NCBI GenBank assembly: GCA_965261925.1
Contig: OZ253486.1
Location: forward strand, 186,001 to 250,000
DNA length: 64,000 bases
Reading direction: 5' to 3'
Source of the DNA: Bin87 sp965261925
Lineage (GTDB): Bacteria > Chloroflexota > Dehalococcoidia > Lucifugimonadales > UBA3495
Shown: positions 8,713 to 17,303 of the stretch, one piece after another
Numbering within the stretch: position 1 is the first letter of the stretch
Layout of the letters: every line of letters begins with the position of its first letter
Program-made: the position numbers and the translations under genes
Notes under the pieces: generated by a model
What the model saw: only the letters and a program-made list of their open reading frames with translations
What the model was told of the DNA's origin: nothing
Databases searched by the model: none

Positions 8713-9978
8713 TAAACCGAAGCCAAGGTGAAACCCGCACTTGGTTTGGATAGAATTGGAAGGAATTGAGAGGATCGGTTGGGAAGTTGCCGGGGGTTGC
8801 TGGTGGGTATGCTGGAGATGGGAGCGCTGCTGGAGCGGTGGCGCATGGATGAGGCTGCGGTACGACGACGGATGTACCGAGCGCCGACGCCTCGGGAGCG
8901 GGAACGGTGGCACGCGGTGTGGTTGCTGGCGCGAGGCTGGACGGCCGCGGCCGCGGCCGCGGCGTTGGAACGGGACGCCCACACTATTGGCCAATGGGCC
9001 ACGGCATTCCGGGAGGGTGGTCCTGAGGCGCTGGCTTTTGAGCAGTCAGGAGGTTCCCCCCGCATTGAACCGGGAGCGGCAGGCCGAGTTGAAGGCGGCG
9101 GTGCAGGAATTGCCGTCGCAAGCTGGCATCGATTTGTCCAACTGGAACTGGAAGGCGGTGCGCCGGTTGGTAGAGGAACGCTTCGGGTTGACGCTGAGCC
9201 GGAGTGGTTGCCTGAATTACCTGCACCGGTTGGGCTTTGTCCTGAAGCGTCCCAAGAAGCGGTTGGTCAAGGCAGACCCGGTACGGCGGGAAGGCTTTGT
9301 GAGGGAGTACATCGCCTTGGCGGCGGCGGCCCGACGAACTGGGGCCAAGATATTCTTCGCTGACGAGGCTCACTTTCGGGCGGATGCGGATCTGCGGGCC
9401 AAATGGGTGCTGAAGGGTGAACCGGCGCTGGTGGACTCCACCAGCCCGCGACGTGGGGAGAAGGCGAGCTACTACTCGGCGGTGTGTCTGGAAACCGGAG
9501 AGGTGGAGTTGATGGAACTGGAAGGTAACAGCAACTCCACCACCTCGGTTGCCTTCCTGTCGGTTGCCTTCCTGTCGGTTGCCTTCCTGCGTCAACTGCG
9601 GGCGCAACACACCGAACCGTTGACGGTGATTTGGGACAATTCCCCAGCTCATAGGGGCGACGCGCTGCGAGCCTACCTGGCCAACCCCAACTTGAACCTG
9701 CGCTTGGTGAACCTGCCCACCTATAGCCCAGATTTCAACGCCGACGAGGCTATTTGGGGCTGGGTACGTCAAGAGGTGACCGCCAACCTGTGCCTGGGGA
9801 CCCGTGCCGCAGTCCAGGAGAAGGTGGGCGACTTTTTCGCCAGCCTGTCCAGCCGATGCGACGAAGTCAAGCGCCGATGCCAGACCGTGCTTCAGGCTCG
9901 AGCAGCAGAACTGACTGCCAGCACTCAAGCCGACCCTTCCCATCCCGCGAATGTAGATTTCACCTTGGCTTCAGTTTA
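8713..9978 (+). mobile_element. IS630-family insertion sequence, complete
   Basis: Inverted repeats AACCGAAGCCAAGGTG (from 8715) and CACCTTGGCTTCAGTT (ending 9976) are flanked by TA on both sides (8713-8714 and 9977-9978), the expected IS630/mariner target duplication. The element is about 1.26 kb. A truncated relative lies at 60471-61190. Confidence 0.9.
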
Positions 9979-9979
9979 G
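8809..9979 (+). CDS. IS630-family transposase, two-frame (likely +1 frameshift)
   Basis: The N-terminal helix-turn-helix half (ERWRMDEAAVRRRMYRA, GWTAAAAAAALERDAHTIGQW) is in one frame. The DDE catalytic half (KIFFADEAHF, VIWDNSPAHRG, YSPDFNADEAIWGW) is in the +1 frame up to the stop at 9977. The frames join at a run of six C (9056-9061) preceded by an SD-like AGGAGG at 9048-9053, two bases upstream. In the catalytic part a 15-bp unit coding SVAFL is present three times (about 9546-9590); the relative at 60471 has one. Both frames are intact, so the IS may be active if frameshifting occurs. Confidence 0.8.
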
Positions 9980-10283
9980 CCGGGGAAGAAGGGGCAACGC
10001 CAACCTGGCGGTGGTGCTCTGTTTGGCACTGAACCTGCATGAACAGGAACGCAGCACCAGAGTGGATATCAAAGCCAAGCGCCAGCAGGCTGGCTGGGAC
10101 CGTGGCTACTTGCTCAAAGTCCTGTCCCCAAAATGCGATTTCCCTGCTGGGGGAAACCTTGGAGCTGCCGACAGCCCACCGGTACCATATGCTCCGTGAC
10201 GCCCGCATCGGCGTCGGCGCTCCAGAGGTTCACAAGCTCGTGATGGCCAGGACGTTGGTCGGCGACCGGGTCGATCTTCAAGG
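9979..10283. other. Region between IS630 and the SIMPL gene
   Basis: A partially open frame reads NLAVVLCLALNLHEQERS...AGWDRGYLL but lacks a start and a family match. It may be a relic of the gene into which the IS630 inserted. AAGGATG at the end carries the ribosome site of the next gene. Confidence 0.4.
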
Positions 10284-11147
10284 ATGAAAAGCAGCATGTT
10301 GAAAGTCAAACACTCGTCGCGGGCAACCGTAACCTTTGCGGCCGCGCTCGCCTTGTTGCTGCTGTCCGCCTGCGGGCTAGAAGGAACATCCCTGGCATCG
10401 CTGACGACAAGCGCTGTTGCCGCAAATGAGCCGTCACCTGCAGAACAAACAGTCGGCTATTCTTACGACGCAGTTCAGGTCGCCGGGTACGGCAAGGCCA
10501 CCGGCGTGCCGGATGTGGCGACGCTTTCGCTGGGAGTAGAAGTTATTGACGACACCGTGGCCGAGGCCAGAAGAAGGGCGGCAGCGTCGTTGCAAGAGGT
10601 GAAGGATGCCCTTACCGAACAAGGGATAGCAGAAGCCGATATCGCAACCAGCCATTTCAGAATTCGGCCGGACTACGACTACAGTCAAGAGGGCGGGCGC
10701 ACGTTGATCGGGTACCGCGTGAGCAACGGATTGCGAGTAACGGTGCGGGACACGGTCACGGATACGGATAATGTGGGTCCCATCATTGACGCCGCCGTTG
10801 CAGCTGGGGGCGATGACATCGTGTTCAATAGCCTCAGATTTTCCTTTTCCGACACCTCCGCGATGGAACTGCAGGCTCGGGAAGCCGCCGTGGCCGACCT
10901 GGCAGCAAAGGCCGGGCAGCTGGCGGAATCGGCGGGCCGCGAGTTGGGCGACCTCAAACTACTTACTGAAGGCGGTGGGGGCGGAGGAGGCATTTTCCGT
11001 GAGTTTGCCCTGGGAGCCGCCGCTGCTGCCTACGCTTCGGACACCCCGATAACCGCCGGCGAGGGCGAGATTACCGTCGTCGTGTTCGGCGTTTACGAAT
11101 TGGGGCAACCTTCCGAAAGCGCCGAATCGTCTAATGGCACTCAGTGA
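10284..11147 (+). CDS. SIMPL-domain (DUF541) lipoprotein
   Basis: This 287-residue protein has a lipoprotein signal: basic N-terminus, a hydrophobic core, and LLLSAC with the lipidated C30. The mature part (about 60-275) is a SIMPL domain: VAGYGKATGVPDVATLSLGVE, then the long helical region and YRVSNGLRVTVRD. It should sit on the outer face of the cytoplasmic membrane. SIMPL proteins are oxidative-stress related or of unknown role. A glycine run lies near residue 230. An alternative start at 10296 is equally well placed. The last 14 bases overlap the dcd fragment that follows. Confidence 0.85.
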   Translation: MKSSMLKVKHSSRATVTFAAALALLLLSACGLEGTSLASLTTSAVAANEPSPAEQTVGYSYDAVQVAGYGKATGVPDVATLSLGVEVIDDTVAEARRRAAASLQEVKDALTEQGIAEADIATSHFRIRPDYDYSQEGGRTLIGYRVSNGLRVTVRDTVTDTDNVGPIIDAAVAAGGDDIVFNSLRFSFSDTSAMELQAREAAVADLAAKAGQLAESAGRELGDLKLLTEGGGGGGGIFREFALGAAAAAYASDTPITAGEGEITVVVFGVYELGQPSESAESSNGTQ

Positions 11148-11327
11148 CCGCTCCATTCGTGAGCAGACTGCCGAAGGGCGCATCGTCGTTGATGACGATG
11201 ACACCCAGCCTGCCAGCATCGACCTGCACCTGAACCGCTGCTTCCTGGTGTTCTCCAACTCCCGCCAGCCTTACATCGACGTGCGAGAACCGCCGGACAA
11301 CCTCACCGAAGAGGTGCCAAACGTCGA
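11134..11327 (+). pseudogene. dcd: dCTP deaminase (dcd) 5' fragment, cut by integrase
   Basis: The first ~62 codons match the N-terminus of dCTP deaminase (ALSDRSIREQ, PASIDLHLNRCFLVF, YIDVREP, NLTEEV). The match ends where the convergent tyrosine-recombinase gene ends (11328), and the catalytic C-terminal two thirds are nowhere in the window. The start overlaps the SIMPL gene by 14 bp, suggesting an ancestral operon. It cannot be functional alone. Confidence 0.7.
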
Positions 11328-12059
11328 TTATAAATACCGGAGGGCCGACCCGGCGGTCTCGCCGCGGGTGTAGCGGCCCACCATGCCGCCGCCCTGTTTC
11401 CAACGGCCCTGGCGCTCGATCTCGTGGGTGGGCGCGCCGTTCTGTGCCATGCGCCGCGCCATGCCCACCCGCCCGCTGTGCCCGCTGAAGAACTCCCAGT
11501 CGGCCAAGCCCGCGGCCCTGGCAATGACCTTCACCCGACGGGCGATCTGCGATTCGGAAAGCCCGAACACCTTCACCTCTCCACCAGCGCCCACCGGCCG
11601 GATGGCGTCCAGGGCGTTCATAGCGGCGGGGGTGATGGCCACCACGGCGCCGGCCGCCTCGACGTCGGTCTTGGAGCGGATGACGGTGATGCGGCCGCTG
11701 CCGTCATCCCAGCGCTGCACGTCGCCCCAGGTCAGAGATGAAGCCTCGGAGCGGCGCAGCCCGGCGTCGGACAGCGCCGCCACCAGGGCCACGTCGAGCC
11801 TGGCCCGCTGGGCGGCCTGCTCAGCCGTTTCGAAGCCGCGGCCCCGAAGGCGGGGCTGGACGGCGGTGAGGCGGATCACGGCCAGCACGTCGGCGGTGAG
11901 GGCGCCGGCCTGGCGCTGGGGCTTCGAGAGTCGTCTCCCCCATCCCTTCAGAGAGGCACGTACGCCCGGGTCCCTACAGGGGGACTCGCCCGACGTGGAC
12001 ACGTTCACGGCGAACGACATGGCCCGTGCCATCCGCGCAGCGACCGGCGTGCCGGTCAA
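11328..12059 (-). CDS. Tyrosine recombinase / integrase, catalytic domain
   Basis: The C-terminal catalytic core is intact, with the Arg in LSDAGLRRSEASSLTWGDV, the H-x-x-R in FSGHSGRVGMA and the nucleophilic Tyr in GGGMVGRYTRGETAG just before the stop. The N-terminal core-binding domain is weak or missing: the sequence before residue ~45 is arginine-rich and may be out of frame, so the gene may be 5'-damaged. Its stop codon lies at the break point of dcd, as expected for an integrase next to an attachment site. Confidence 0.7.
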   Translation of the reverse strand: MTGTPVAARMARAMSFAVNVSTSGESPCRDPGVRASLKGWGRRLSKPQRQAGALTADVLAVIRLTAVQPRLRGRGFETAEQAAQRARLDVALVAALSDAGLRRSEASSLTWGDVQRWDDGSGRITVIRSKTDVEAAGAVVAITPAAMNALDAIRPVGAGGEVKVFGLSESQIARRVKVIARAAGLADWEFFSGHSGRVGMARRMAQNGAPTHEIERQGRWKQGGGMVGRYTRGETAGSALRYL

Positions 12060-12311
12060 TTCCCGCGAGTTGGGGGCGTTGCTCGACCGGATGGGCGTGA
12101 CCGCGAGCCGTCGGGACTATCGACGCCTGATGGACGCGTTCACCATGGTGCTCCCGGAATGGCTGACGGTCGCGGACAGTCAGCAGGTCTCCCAGATACG
12201 AATGCCGAGCCCGATTGTGTGAGAGAGAGTGAGAGAGTGAGAGATAAAGTTTTTCCTGCCTATTCCCTTCTTTAACGCGTTCAGACATTCTTAAGGCAAC
12301 ATTCTCCTAAA

Positions 12312-14050
12312 CCCGAATCCACTGAAAGGATGCGTGGGGGCTGGATACGCAAGGGAAGAGAAGCGTGGGTGATGGTGCAGTGCCCTGACGCCGCCGGATT
12401 CGAGCGGGTGAGGGTAGAGACAGCTATGCCAGGGGGATGCTGACGGCTCGCGAGTGGCCGCGGAGGGCGAGATCGTCGGGCAGATGGCAGCTGGAGACCC
12501 GCGGAGCTCAGCCTGACGCGGGACGACCAGGCGGTTGGACGGTCTGGTTGAAGGGTCGGACGCCGAAGGCGGCGTCAGGAAGGGAGCGGCAGGGCTCGCA
12601 ATCGCTCCAGGGCGCGACTGAACTGGTTTTCCCAGGGCCAGCGCTGGGGAAGATGCCGAGTGCGGCGGCGCGCCGAGCGAGTGCGCCGTCCGGCGATGGA
12701 GAAGAACCGCCGTCGGAGGGTCTTGGTGGTCACCAGTTGCTCGCCCAGACCGATGCGCGCAGCCCAGTGGGCCAGGTTGTGGGCCATCACCTGGACCGCC
12801 AGCCAGGCCGTAGATTGCAAGGGGACTTGGCGGCGAAACGCCCTGAGGGGAGATGGTTCAGTCCCACGCCGTACTTGAGGTCGCGGATGGCGTTCTCGAT
12901 CTCGGCGTGGCGGCGATGATCGGCCTCCAGTTCCAGAGTGCCTCCAGTTCCAGAGTGCCTCCGTCCCGGTCGGTGATGAAGCCGTGATAGCTGTAGTCGA
13001 CCAAGAGGGCCAGTTGAGAACCGGGCGTGGGCTGCACTCTGCGGACGATGCGCCGCACCGGCGCGGCGTCGGGCGCACTCTCGAAGGGGATGTAGGTAGT
13101 CTCGGCCACGTCGGCAGCGCCGTCCATCCAGTAGGGTAGGGGCGTCCAGTCCCCCTCAGGTATGGCCTCGATCTGGTTGCGCCGGCTCTGGTGTTGGCGG
13201 ATGGTGATGGAGAAGCGGGCATCCAGCTGGCGGCAGGTGGACACCATGGCGTGGTTATAGAAGCCGCTATCGGCCCGCACCGTGAGTAGTCCGGTGGCTC
13301 CGGCGTAGCGTACCCGTCCCATCGTCTCACGCAGGAAGTGGGCGGCGCCCCGAGTGGTGTTGGCGCGGCCCTCACGCAGCCGAGCCATCAGCACGTCGCC
13401 GGTGCCGGCGGCGACGGCCAACAGTGGGTGATAGCCCCGCTGGCCGGTGTAGCCGTGGTGGCGGGCGCCTTCCTTGCCCAGACCGTAGGTCTCGCAGATG
13501 GTGGAGTCCAGGTCAATGGTCAACTCCCCGTCGCCGGGTCCCGCTCCGGCACCCCAGGCCCGGGCCAGCAGTTCCCGGCTCACCCGATCCAGCTGGCGGG
13601 CGTGGCCCCAACGGAAGCTGCGCAGGAACGTGCCCAGGGTGGATGGCGCCTTGACCACGCAGCCCAGCACCCGCGCGGTCCTGCCAGCACGCAACCCGTC
13701 GGCATCGTCAATGCAGTCGCCCCCAGCCAGCGCGGAGGCCACCAGCGTCATGATCTTGTCGCCCGTGTTGGCTCCGCCTGGGGCACGGCCCAGGTCCAGG
13801 TGCCGATCAACCAGTTGGGGCAGGCCCAGATGCAGTGCCAAGGTGGACGGAAGGATCAGCCGCATTGCTGACCAGGCGGTGGTCGTCGAAGGCGATCTGG
13901 ATGCGGTCGGGGTCGTTACGTGGTAGCATCTATTTGGTGCTCCTTCTTTTGGGTCGGTTTGGTGTTTCACAAACCATTATCCCAGAAGCAACGGGGCACT
14001 TTCTTATCCCTTCAGCACACCGCCACAATCATCCCTTCGGTGGATTGGGG
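12312..14050 (-). mobile_element. IS1380-family element (copy B), defective, exact 5-bp TSD
   Basis: Ends CCCGAATCCACTGAAAGGATG (first 20 bases from 12312) and ...CGGTGGATTGGGG (ending 14050) are flanked by CTAAA on both sides (12307-12311 and 14051-14055). The element is 1,739 bp. The transposase lies on the minus strand and is frameshifted. Confidence 0.9.
12575..13929 (-). pseudogene. IS1380-family transposase, frameshifted copy
   Basis: Starts at the conserved MLPRNDPDRIQIAFDDHR. A 2-base deletion near 13860 shifts the frame. A tandem 17-bp duplication (units 12924-12940 and 12941-12957) shifts it again before the C-terminal third. The same duplication is present in the copy at 27160-29211. 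Domain content otherwise matches the intact transposase at 55869-57194. Confidence 0.85.
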
Positions 14051-14299
14051 CTAAATGGCTGGCGACTTCTGGTAGGTTCTTACATCATCGGATCAATCCT
14101 GTTCTTATTGATCGCTGAGTCTTTTTTCAACGGCAGCGGTTGCTGGAAATGGAAGGCAGGAGCGACTGATGTCACCTTTTTGGAGGATTTCATCATCGGC
14201 ATGCTTTATCCCATCCTTGGCGTGGGTATTGCGGGTATCCTCTGGGGCCTGATCGACTTTTTCATCAAGATCGAACTCAGACGCCGTCAGCGACCCTGA
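14051..14299 (+). pseudogene. Small two-helix membrane protein fragment downstream of IS1380
   Basis: The open frame continues out of the target duplication and encodes two clear membrane segments (LLVGSYIIGSILFLLIAESFF and FIIGMLYPILGVGIAGILWG) and a basic tail. Joined across the IS, the frame runs back to a stop with no good start codon, so the 5' end is missing or was already lost before insertion. The composition is more AT-rich than its surroundings. Function unknown. Confidence 0.4.
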
Positions 14300-14339
14300 C
14301 TCTTGTCGTCGAATTAGCCACGTCTCGCATCACTTCGGT

Positions 14340-14675
14340 CTCGGGTGTGGTTGGTTCCCATGTAGCGGGCGCTGGCCAGGTGTAATACCTCGGCTTTGGT
14401 TGTCTCCGGTGTTGCGTTGGGCGGCCGACGACCACGATGGCCGTGAGCGAGTGCGGCGACACCCTCCTTCCGGTACGCTGCCAGAATGCGCCTAGTGTGG
14501 CGTGTGCTCACTCCCATCAGCTCGGCTACCTGGCCACGGTCATTTGCTCTGCCAACAGGCTGTTCAGGACCTTGAGTCTCGCTTGTTCTTTCTGGTTCAA
14601 CATCACATTCTCCATCAGGGAAGCGTGACATTTATGCTGACTAGTTAGCGTGGAGCCTTATGCTGACCGTTGACA
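14340..14675 (-). pseudogene. ISNCY/IS1202-like transposase N-terminal relic with inverted-repeat end
   Basis: The minus strand encodes the same helix-turn-helix as the full transposase at 21433-22962 (MGVSTRHTRRILAAYR, HGHRGRRPPNATPETTKAEV). It ends after TRYxGTNHT near 14340. The high-coordinate side carries the paired terminal motifs ending GACCGTTGACA at 14675. Only the end and ~100 codons survive. Confidence 0.75.
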
Positions 14676-14872
14676 ATTCGGGCGGTTGAAAACTGTACCG
14701 CCTGGTGTCTTCCATAAGGCTGAATATCAGCTGTTGGAAGGTGCGATGGATGTTTCACGTGGACACGTATTATCGGGTGCGCCGGGCGTGCCTGGTGGAA
14801 GGGATGAGCGTTCGGGAGGCTTCCCGAGTGTTCGGCGTGCACCGGGACACGGTGCGCAAGATGTTCAAGTAG
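14676..14872 (+). pseudogene. istA: IS21-family left end with istA N-terminal stub
   Basis: The string TTCGGGCGGTTGAAAACTG near 14677 is the inverted counterpart of the IS21 right ends at ~21340-21370 and ~54206-54240. After it, an ATG at 14750 begins 40 codons of an IstA helix-turn-helix (GMSVREASRVFGVHRDTVRKMF) and then a TAG. Confidence 0.65.
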
Positions 14873-14898
14873 ATTCCGGTAGGGGGCAGAAACGTACG

Positions 14899-15432
14899 CT
14901 AAGGGGGAAAGCGCCGGTTGAGTGTGCGATAGACGGTTGGTCTTGAGACGGAGAAGAGCTCGTCGAGATCGCTGATGGAATACTCGCCGGTGGCATGCAT
15001 GCGGCAGAGTTCCCGCTGCTGTCGGTCGGACAGTTTGGGCTGCTTGCCGCGCAATCTCCCCCTGGCGCGGGCGATGGCCATGCCCTCGCGGGTGCGCATG
15101 AAGAACATCTTTCCCATGGGATCGCCCGGGTCGTAGAGCGCCCGGCCGAGAGCCAGTTTCACGCCTCGTTCCCGAAGCCAATCGGCGATGGCGCGCGCAT
15201 CCGAGATGGACCTTACCAGCCGGTCGAGTTTCGGCACGACCAGCGTGTCGCCCGCGCGCACGGCGGCGAGGGTCTGGTCGAGGCCGGGGCGGGTGCGGAT
15301 CGTGCCGGTGAGGCCGTGATCGGTGTAGCTGCGATCCTCGGCGACGCCTAGCTCCAGCAGCGCCTGGCGCTGGGCGGCCAGATCCTGCCGGTCGGTGGAA
15401 CAGCGCGCGTATCCGATGAGTGTTGCCGTCAT
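14899..15432 (-). CDS. tnpR: Serine recombinase / Tn3-type resolvase
   Basis: This 177-residue protein is a small serine resolvase-invertase: IGYARCSTDRQDL with the catalytic Ser, the conserved Arg in VPKLDRLVRS, and a C-terminal helix-turn-helix (YSISDLDELFSVSRPTVYRTLNR). I place the start at the ATG of MTATLIGYARCS (15432). It is divergent from a Tn3-type transposase fragment, the usual tnpR/tnpA arrangement, so it probably resolved Tn3 cointegrates. The transposase is now only a stub. Confidence 0.85.
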   Translation of the reverse strand: MTATLIGYARCSTDRQDLAAQRQALLELGVAEDRSYTDHGLTGTIRTRPGLDQTLAAVRAGDTLVVPKLDRLVRSISDARAIADWLRERGVKLALGRALYDPGDPMGKMFFMRTREGMAIARARGRLRGKQPKLSDRQQRELCRMHATGEYSISDLDELFSVSRPTVYRTLNRRFPP

Positions 15433-15593
15433 GGGGGGAAGTGTACGGATAGGGTCCCGCTGCCGCGATTGTTTCCGTACCATTCATATGAGACGCTCTT
15501 GGCCCCGGTTTGACGGGGGTCGGGGCGACAGACTGCGCCGTCCGCTGGACGATCCCCTTATGGACAGCGCCGCGCCTGCTGGGACAAACGGAT
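15433..15593. promoter_or_regulatory. Presumed res site and divergent promoters of a Tn3-type module
   Basis: The ~160-bp gap between divergent tnpR and tnpA stubs is where Tn3-family res sites lie. I cannot delimit the individual resolvase-binding subsites by eye. Confidence 0.35.
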
Positions 15594-15780
15594 AACGGAG
15601 AGACGGAACCTGCCGAGACGAAGCATCTGGAGCGCGCGGCGCGGTTCGACCTGCCCACGGACGAAGCCGCCCTGCCGCGCCATTACACGCTGTCCGACGA
15701 CGACATCGAGCATATCCGGGTGCGGCGCGGGGGACACAACCGGGTGGGCTGCGCGCTCCAGCTTTGCGCCTTTCGATATC
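15594..15780 (+). pseudogene. tnpA: Tn3-family transposase (tnpA) N-terminal stub
   Basis: The frame reads RFDLPTDEAALPRHYTLSD, DDIEHIRVRRGGHNRVGCA and LQLCAFRY, the N-terminal domain of Tn3-family transposases. The match stops near 15780; the remaining ~900 codons are absent. Confidence 0.75.
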
Positions 15781-15871
15781 GGCCTGCTAAGCCACAGTCC
15801 GAGCTGAACCCCGTTTTGCCGGCTGCACCAGGGCGGGCAACAGTCGAAAAGCCCGCACCGTTGAGGTCGTC

Positions 15872-16333
15872 CTACAGACGCTCCAGTAACTTTGCAATCT
15901 GATCGGTGTGGTTCATGTCGGGTTCCCATTCGCAGATCACACCGTGTTCGTCGATGACAACTGCGGGCCTTTTCCCCTCTGACGGGTCTTTGACGTACCT
16001 CTCCCCATCGAGAGCGGACATGCCTAGCTCAATGCCTACTCGTCGATCAGGGTCGTTCAGGACCGCGAACGGAAGCTGCTCTTTCTCGACCCACTGGCGT
16101 GCAGCATCCAAGCTTCCGTCATGGATTCCGAACAGCACGACGTTCCTCTCGGTGAACTTGGCAGCATGCTCTCGGTACCCAAGAGCCATGCGGGTTCAAT
16201 TACCACCGCCCGGACTCGTGAAGAAGTACAGCAGGACCTTTTGTCCGCGAAGACTGCTAAGGGATATCGTCTGTCCATCGCTGGACTGAAGTGTGAAATC
16301 GGAAATCGTCTTCCCGATGTAAGTTTCCATCAT
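15872..16333 (-). CDS. Peroxiredoxin (AhpC/TSA, BCP-like), probable selenoprotein with in-frame UGA
   Basis: Read through one TGA (16196-16198), the frame from the ATG at 16333 (AAGGA 6 nt upstream) gives a complete 153-residue redoxin. The N-terminus reads IGKTISDFTLQSSDGQTISL, then LRGQKVLLYFFTSPGGGN, then UGA at codon 46, then TRMALGYREHAAKF. The UGA falls exactly where BCP-type peroxiredoxins have the peroxidatic Cys (nine residues after the LYF strand). Downstream features are normal (LPFAVLNDP, PAVVIDEHGVI). A hairpin suited to a bacterial SECIS follows the UGA. The protein should reduce peroxides through selenocysteine. Conventional callers would start at the internal Met after the UGA and lose the active site. 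The alternative is a Cys-codon nonsense mutation. Confidence 0.75.
16165..16190 (-). promoter_or_regulatory. Putative bacterial SECIS hairpin
   Basis: On the minus strand, five bases after the UGA, CAU(G)GCUCUUGG pairs with CCGAGAGCAUG. This gives about ten base pairs with one bulged G and a GUA apex. The apex lies 18-20 nt after the UGA, inside the window known for bacterial SECIS elements. Confidence 0.65.
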
Positions 16334-16883
16334 TGCCGTCCTTTCCGGTGAGACTTAATAGATCCGACGCACGCATGGCAGAACCGTTCCCCATGCAGTT
16401 GCTGGGCTGCACGGAGTCTAGGCGTTTCTCACCGCTGATGCACGCCTAGCTACGCACGTCCGCTCGGACGGCGAAGTGAGTAGCGCATCCTCTTGCGCCA
16501 AGACGCCGGTAGGTCCCAGGCGCACAACCGGGCCGCGCCCCTAGCTGAGCATCGTCGTGTAGCGAGTGAAATCAACCGGTGCGAGTTCAGATTGCGAGCG
16601 CAGACGCGTCAGGAATCGCAGGATCTCCCGCCGTCGGGCGGCGTCTATGAGCAGACAGCTTCGACTACAGAAAGTGGCCGACCTGGATGCCCACCCTGAC
16701 CACCGATTTCAATGGCATTTTGACTGGCGAACAGCTTGGGCATATCCACGGTGAGAACGAGCGCTATCGATGCCAGTTATGCTTCGCTCAAGGGTCATTA
16801 CGTAAAGTGCCCCTTTCGGACATTTTCAGCACCGGCGCGATTGCGATAGAGAGCACGCTCCCCGAATTCGGCTCCGGCCAGCT
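16334..16883. other. Intergenic region without an assigned gene
   Basis: A minus-strand frame near 16545-16650 (RRREILRFLTRLRSQSELAPVDF) could be the tail of a lost gene but has no family match. Nothing else is recognised. Confidence 0.4.
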
Positions 16884-17285
16884 TCAGAGGATGGTGGCGT
16901 CCTTGATGGCGCCGGCGGCTTTTTCGCGGTCGTCCACCGTCAGCGCGATGGTTGCGTACCCGTCCTGCCGGCTGAGGATGTGCAGCCCCTGGATGTTGAC
17001 GCCAGCCTGATTCAGATCGTTGGTCACCCGGGCCAGCGCGCCCGCTACGTCCGGCAGTCGCAGCACAATGGCGTCGTCGCTGACCGCCTTGTATCCCGCC
17101 CGGTTCAAAATCGCCAACGCCCGGTCGTCTTCCCGGGTCGTGATGATCACGGCCCCGCTGTCGTCGGTGGTTCGGGTACTGAGCGCTTCGAGGTTTATGC
17201 CACCCTCAGCAAGCAGACCGGCGATGTCCGCAATCACCCCGATCCGGTTTTCCACCACCACCACGATGCGTTTGAGGTCTTCCAT
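16884..17285 (-). CDS. Tandem ACT-domain protein
   Basis: This 133-residue protein consists of two ACT domains: residues 5-65 (RIVVVVENRIGVIADIAGLL, NLEALSTR) and 70-130 (DAIVLRLPDVAGALARVTNDL, NIQGLHIL). ACT pairs bind amino acids at the domain interface and act as stand-alone sensors or regulatory subunits. AAGGAG lies just upstream of the start. It begins 18 bp after the PLP decarboxylase stop and is clearly in the same operon, so it may sense histidine or another amino acid for that enzyme (inference). Confidence 0.85.
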   Translation of the reverse strand: MEDLKRIVVVVENRIGVIADIAGLLAEGGINLEALSTRTTDDSGAVIITTREDDRALAILNRAGYKAVSDDAIVLRLPDVAGALARVTNDLNQAGVNIQGLHILSRQDGYATIALTVDDREKAAGAIKDATIL

Positions 17286-17303
17286 TTTGCTCCTTGTCCC
17301 ACT

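Noticed and set aside
11984..12222. Plus-strand fragment FTANDMARAIRAATGVPVNSRE and onward, which looks protein-like
   Set aside because: No start, no family match, and it overlaps the integrase 5' region; too uncertain to list as a gene.
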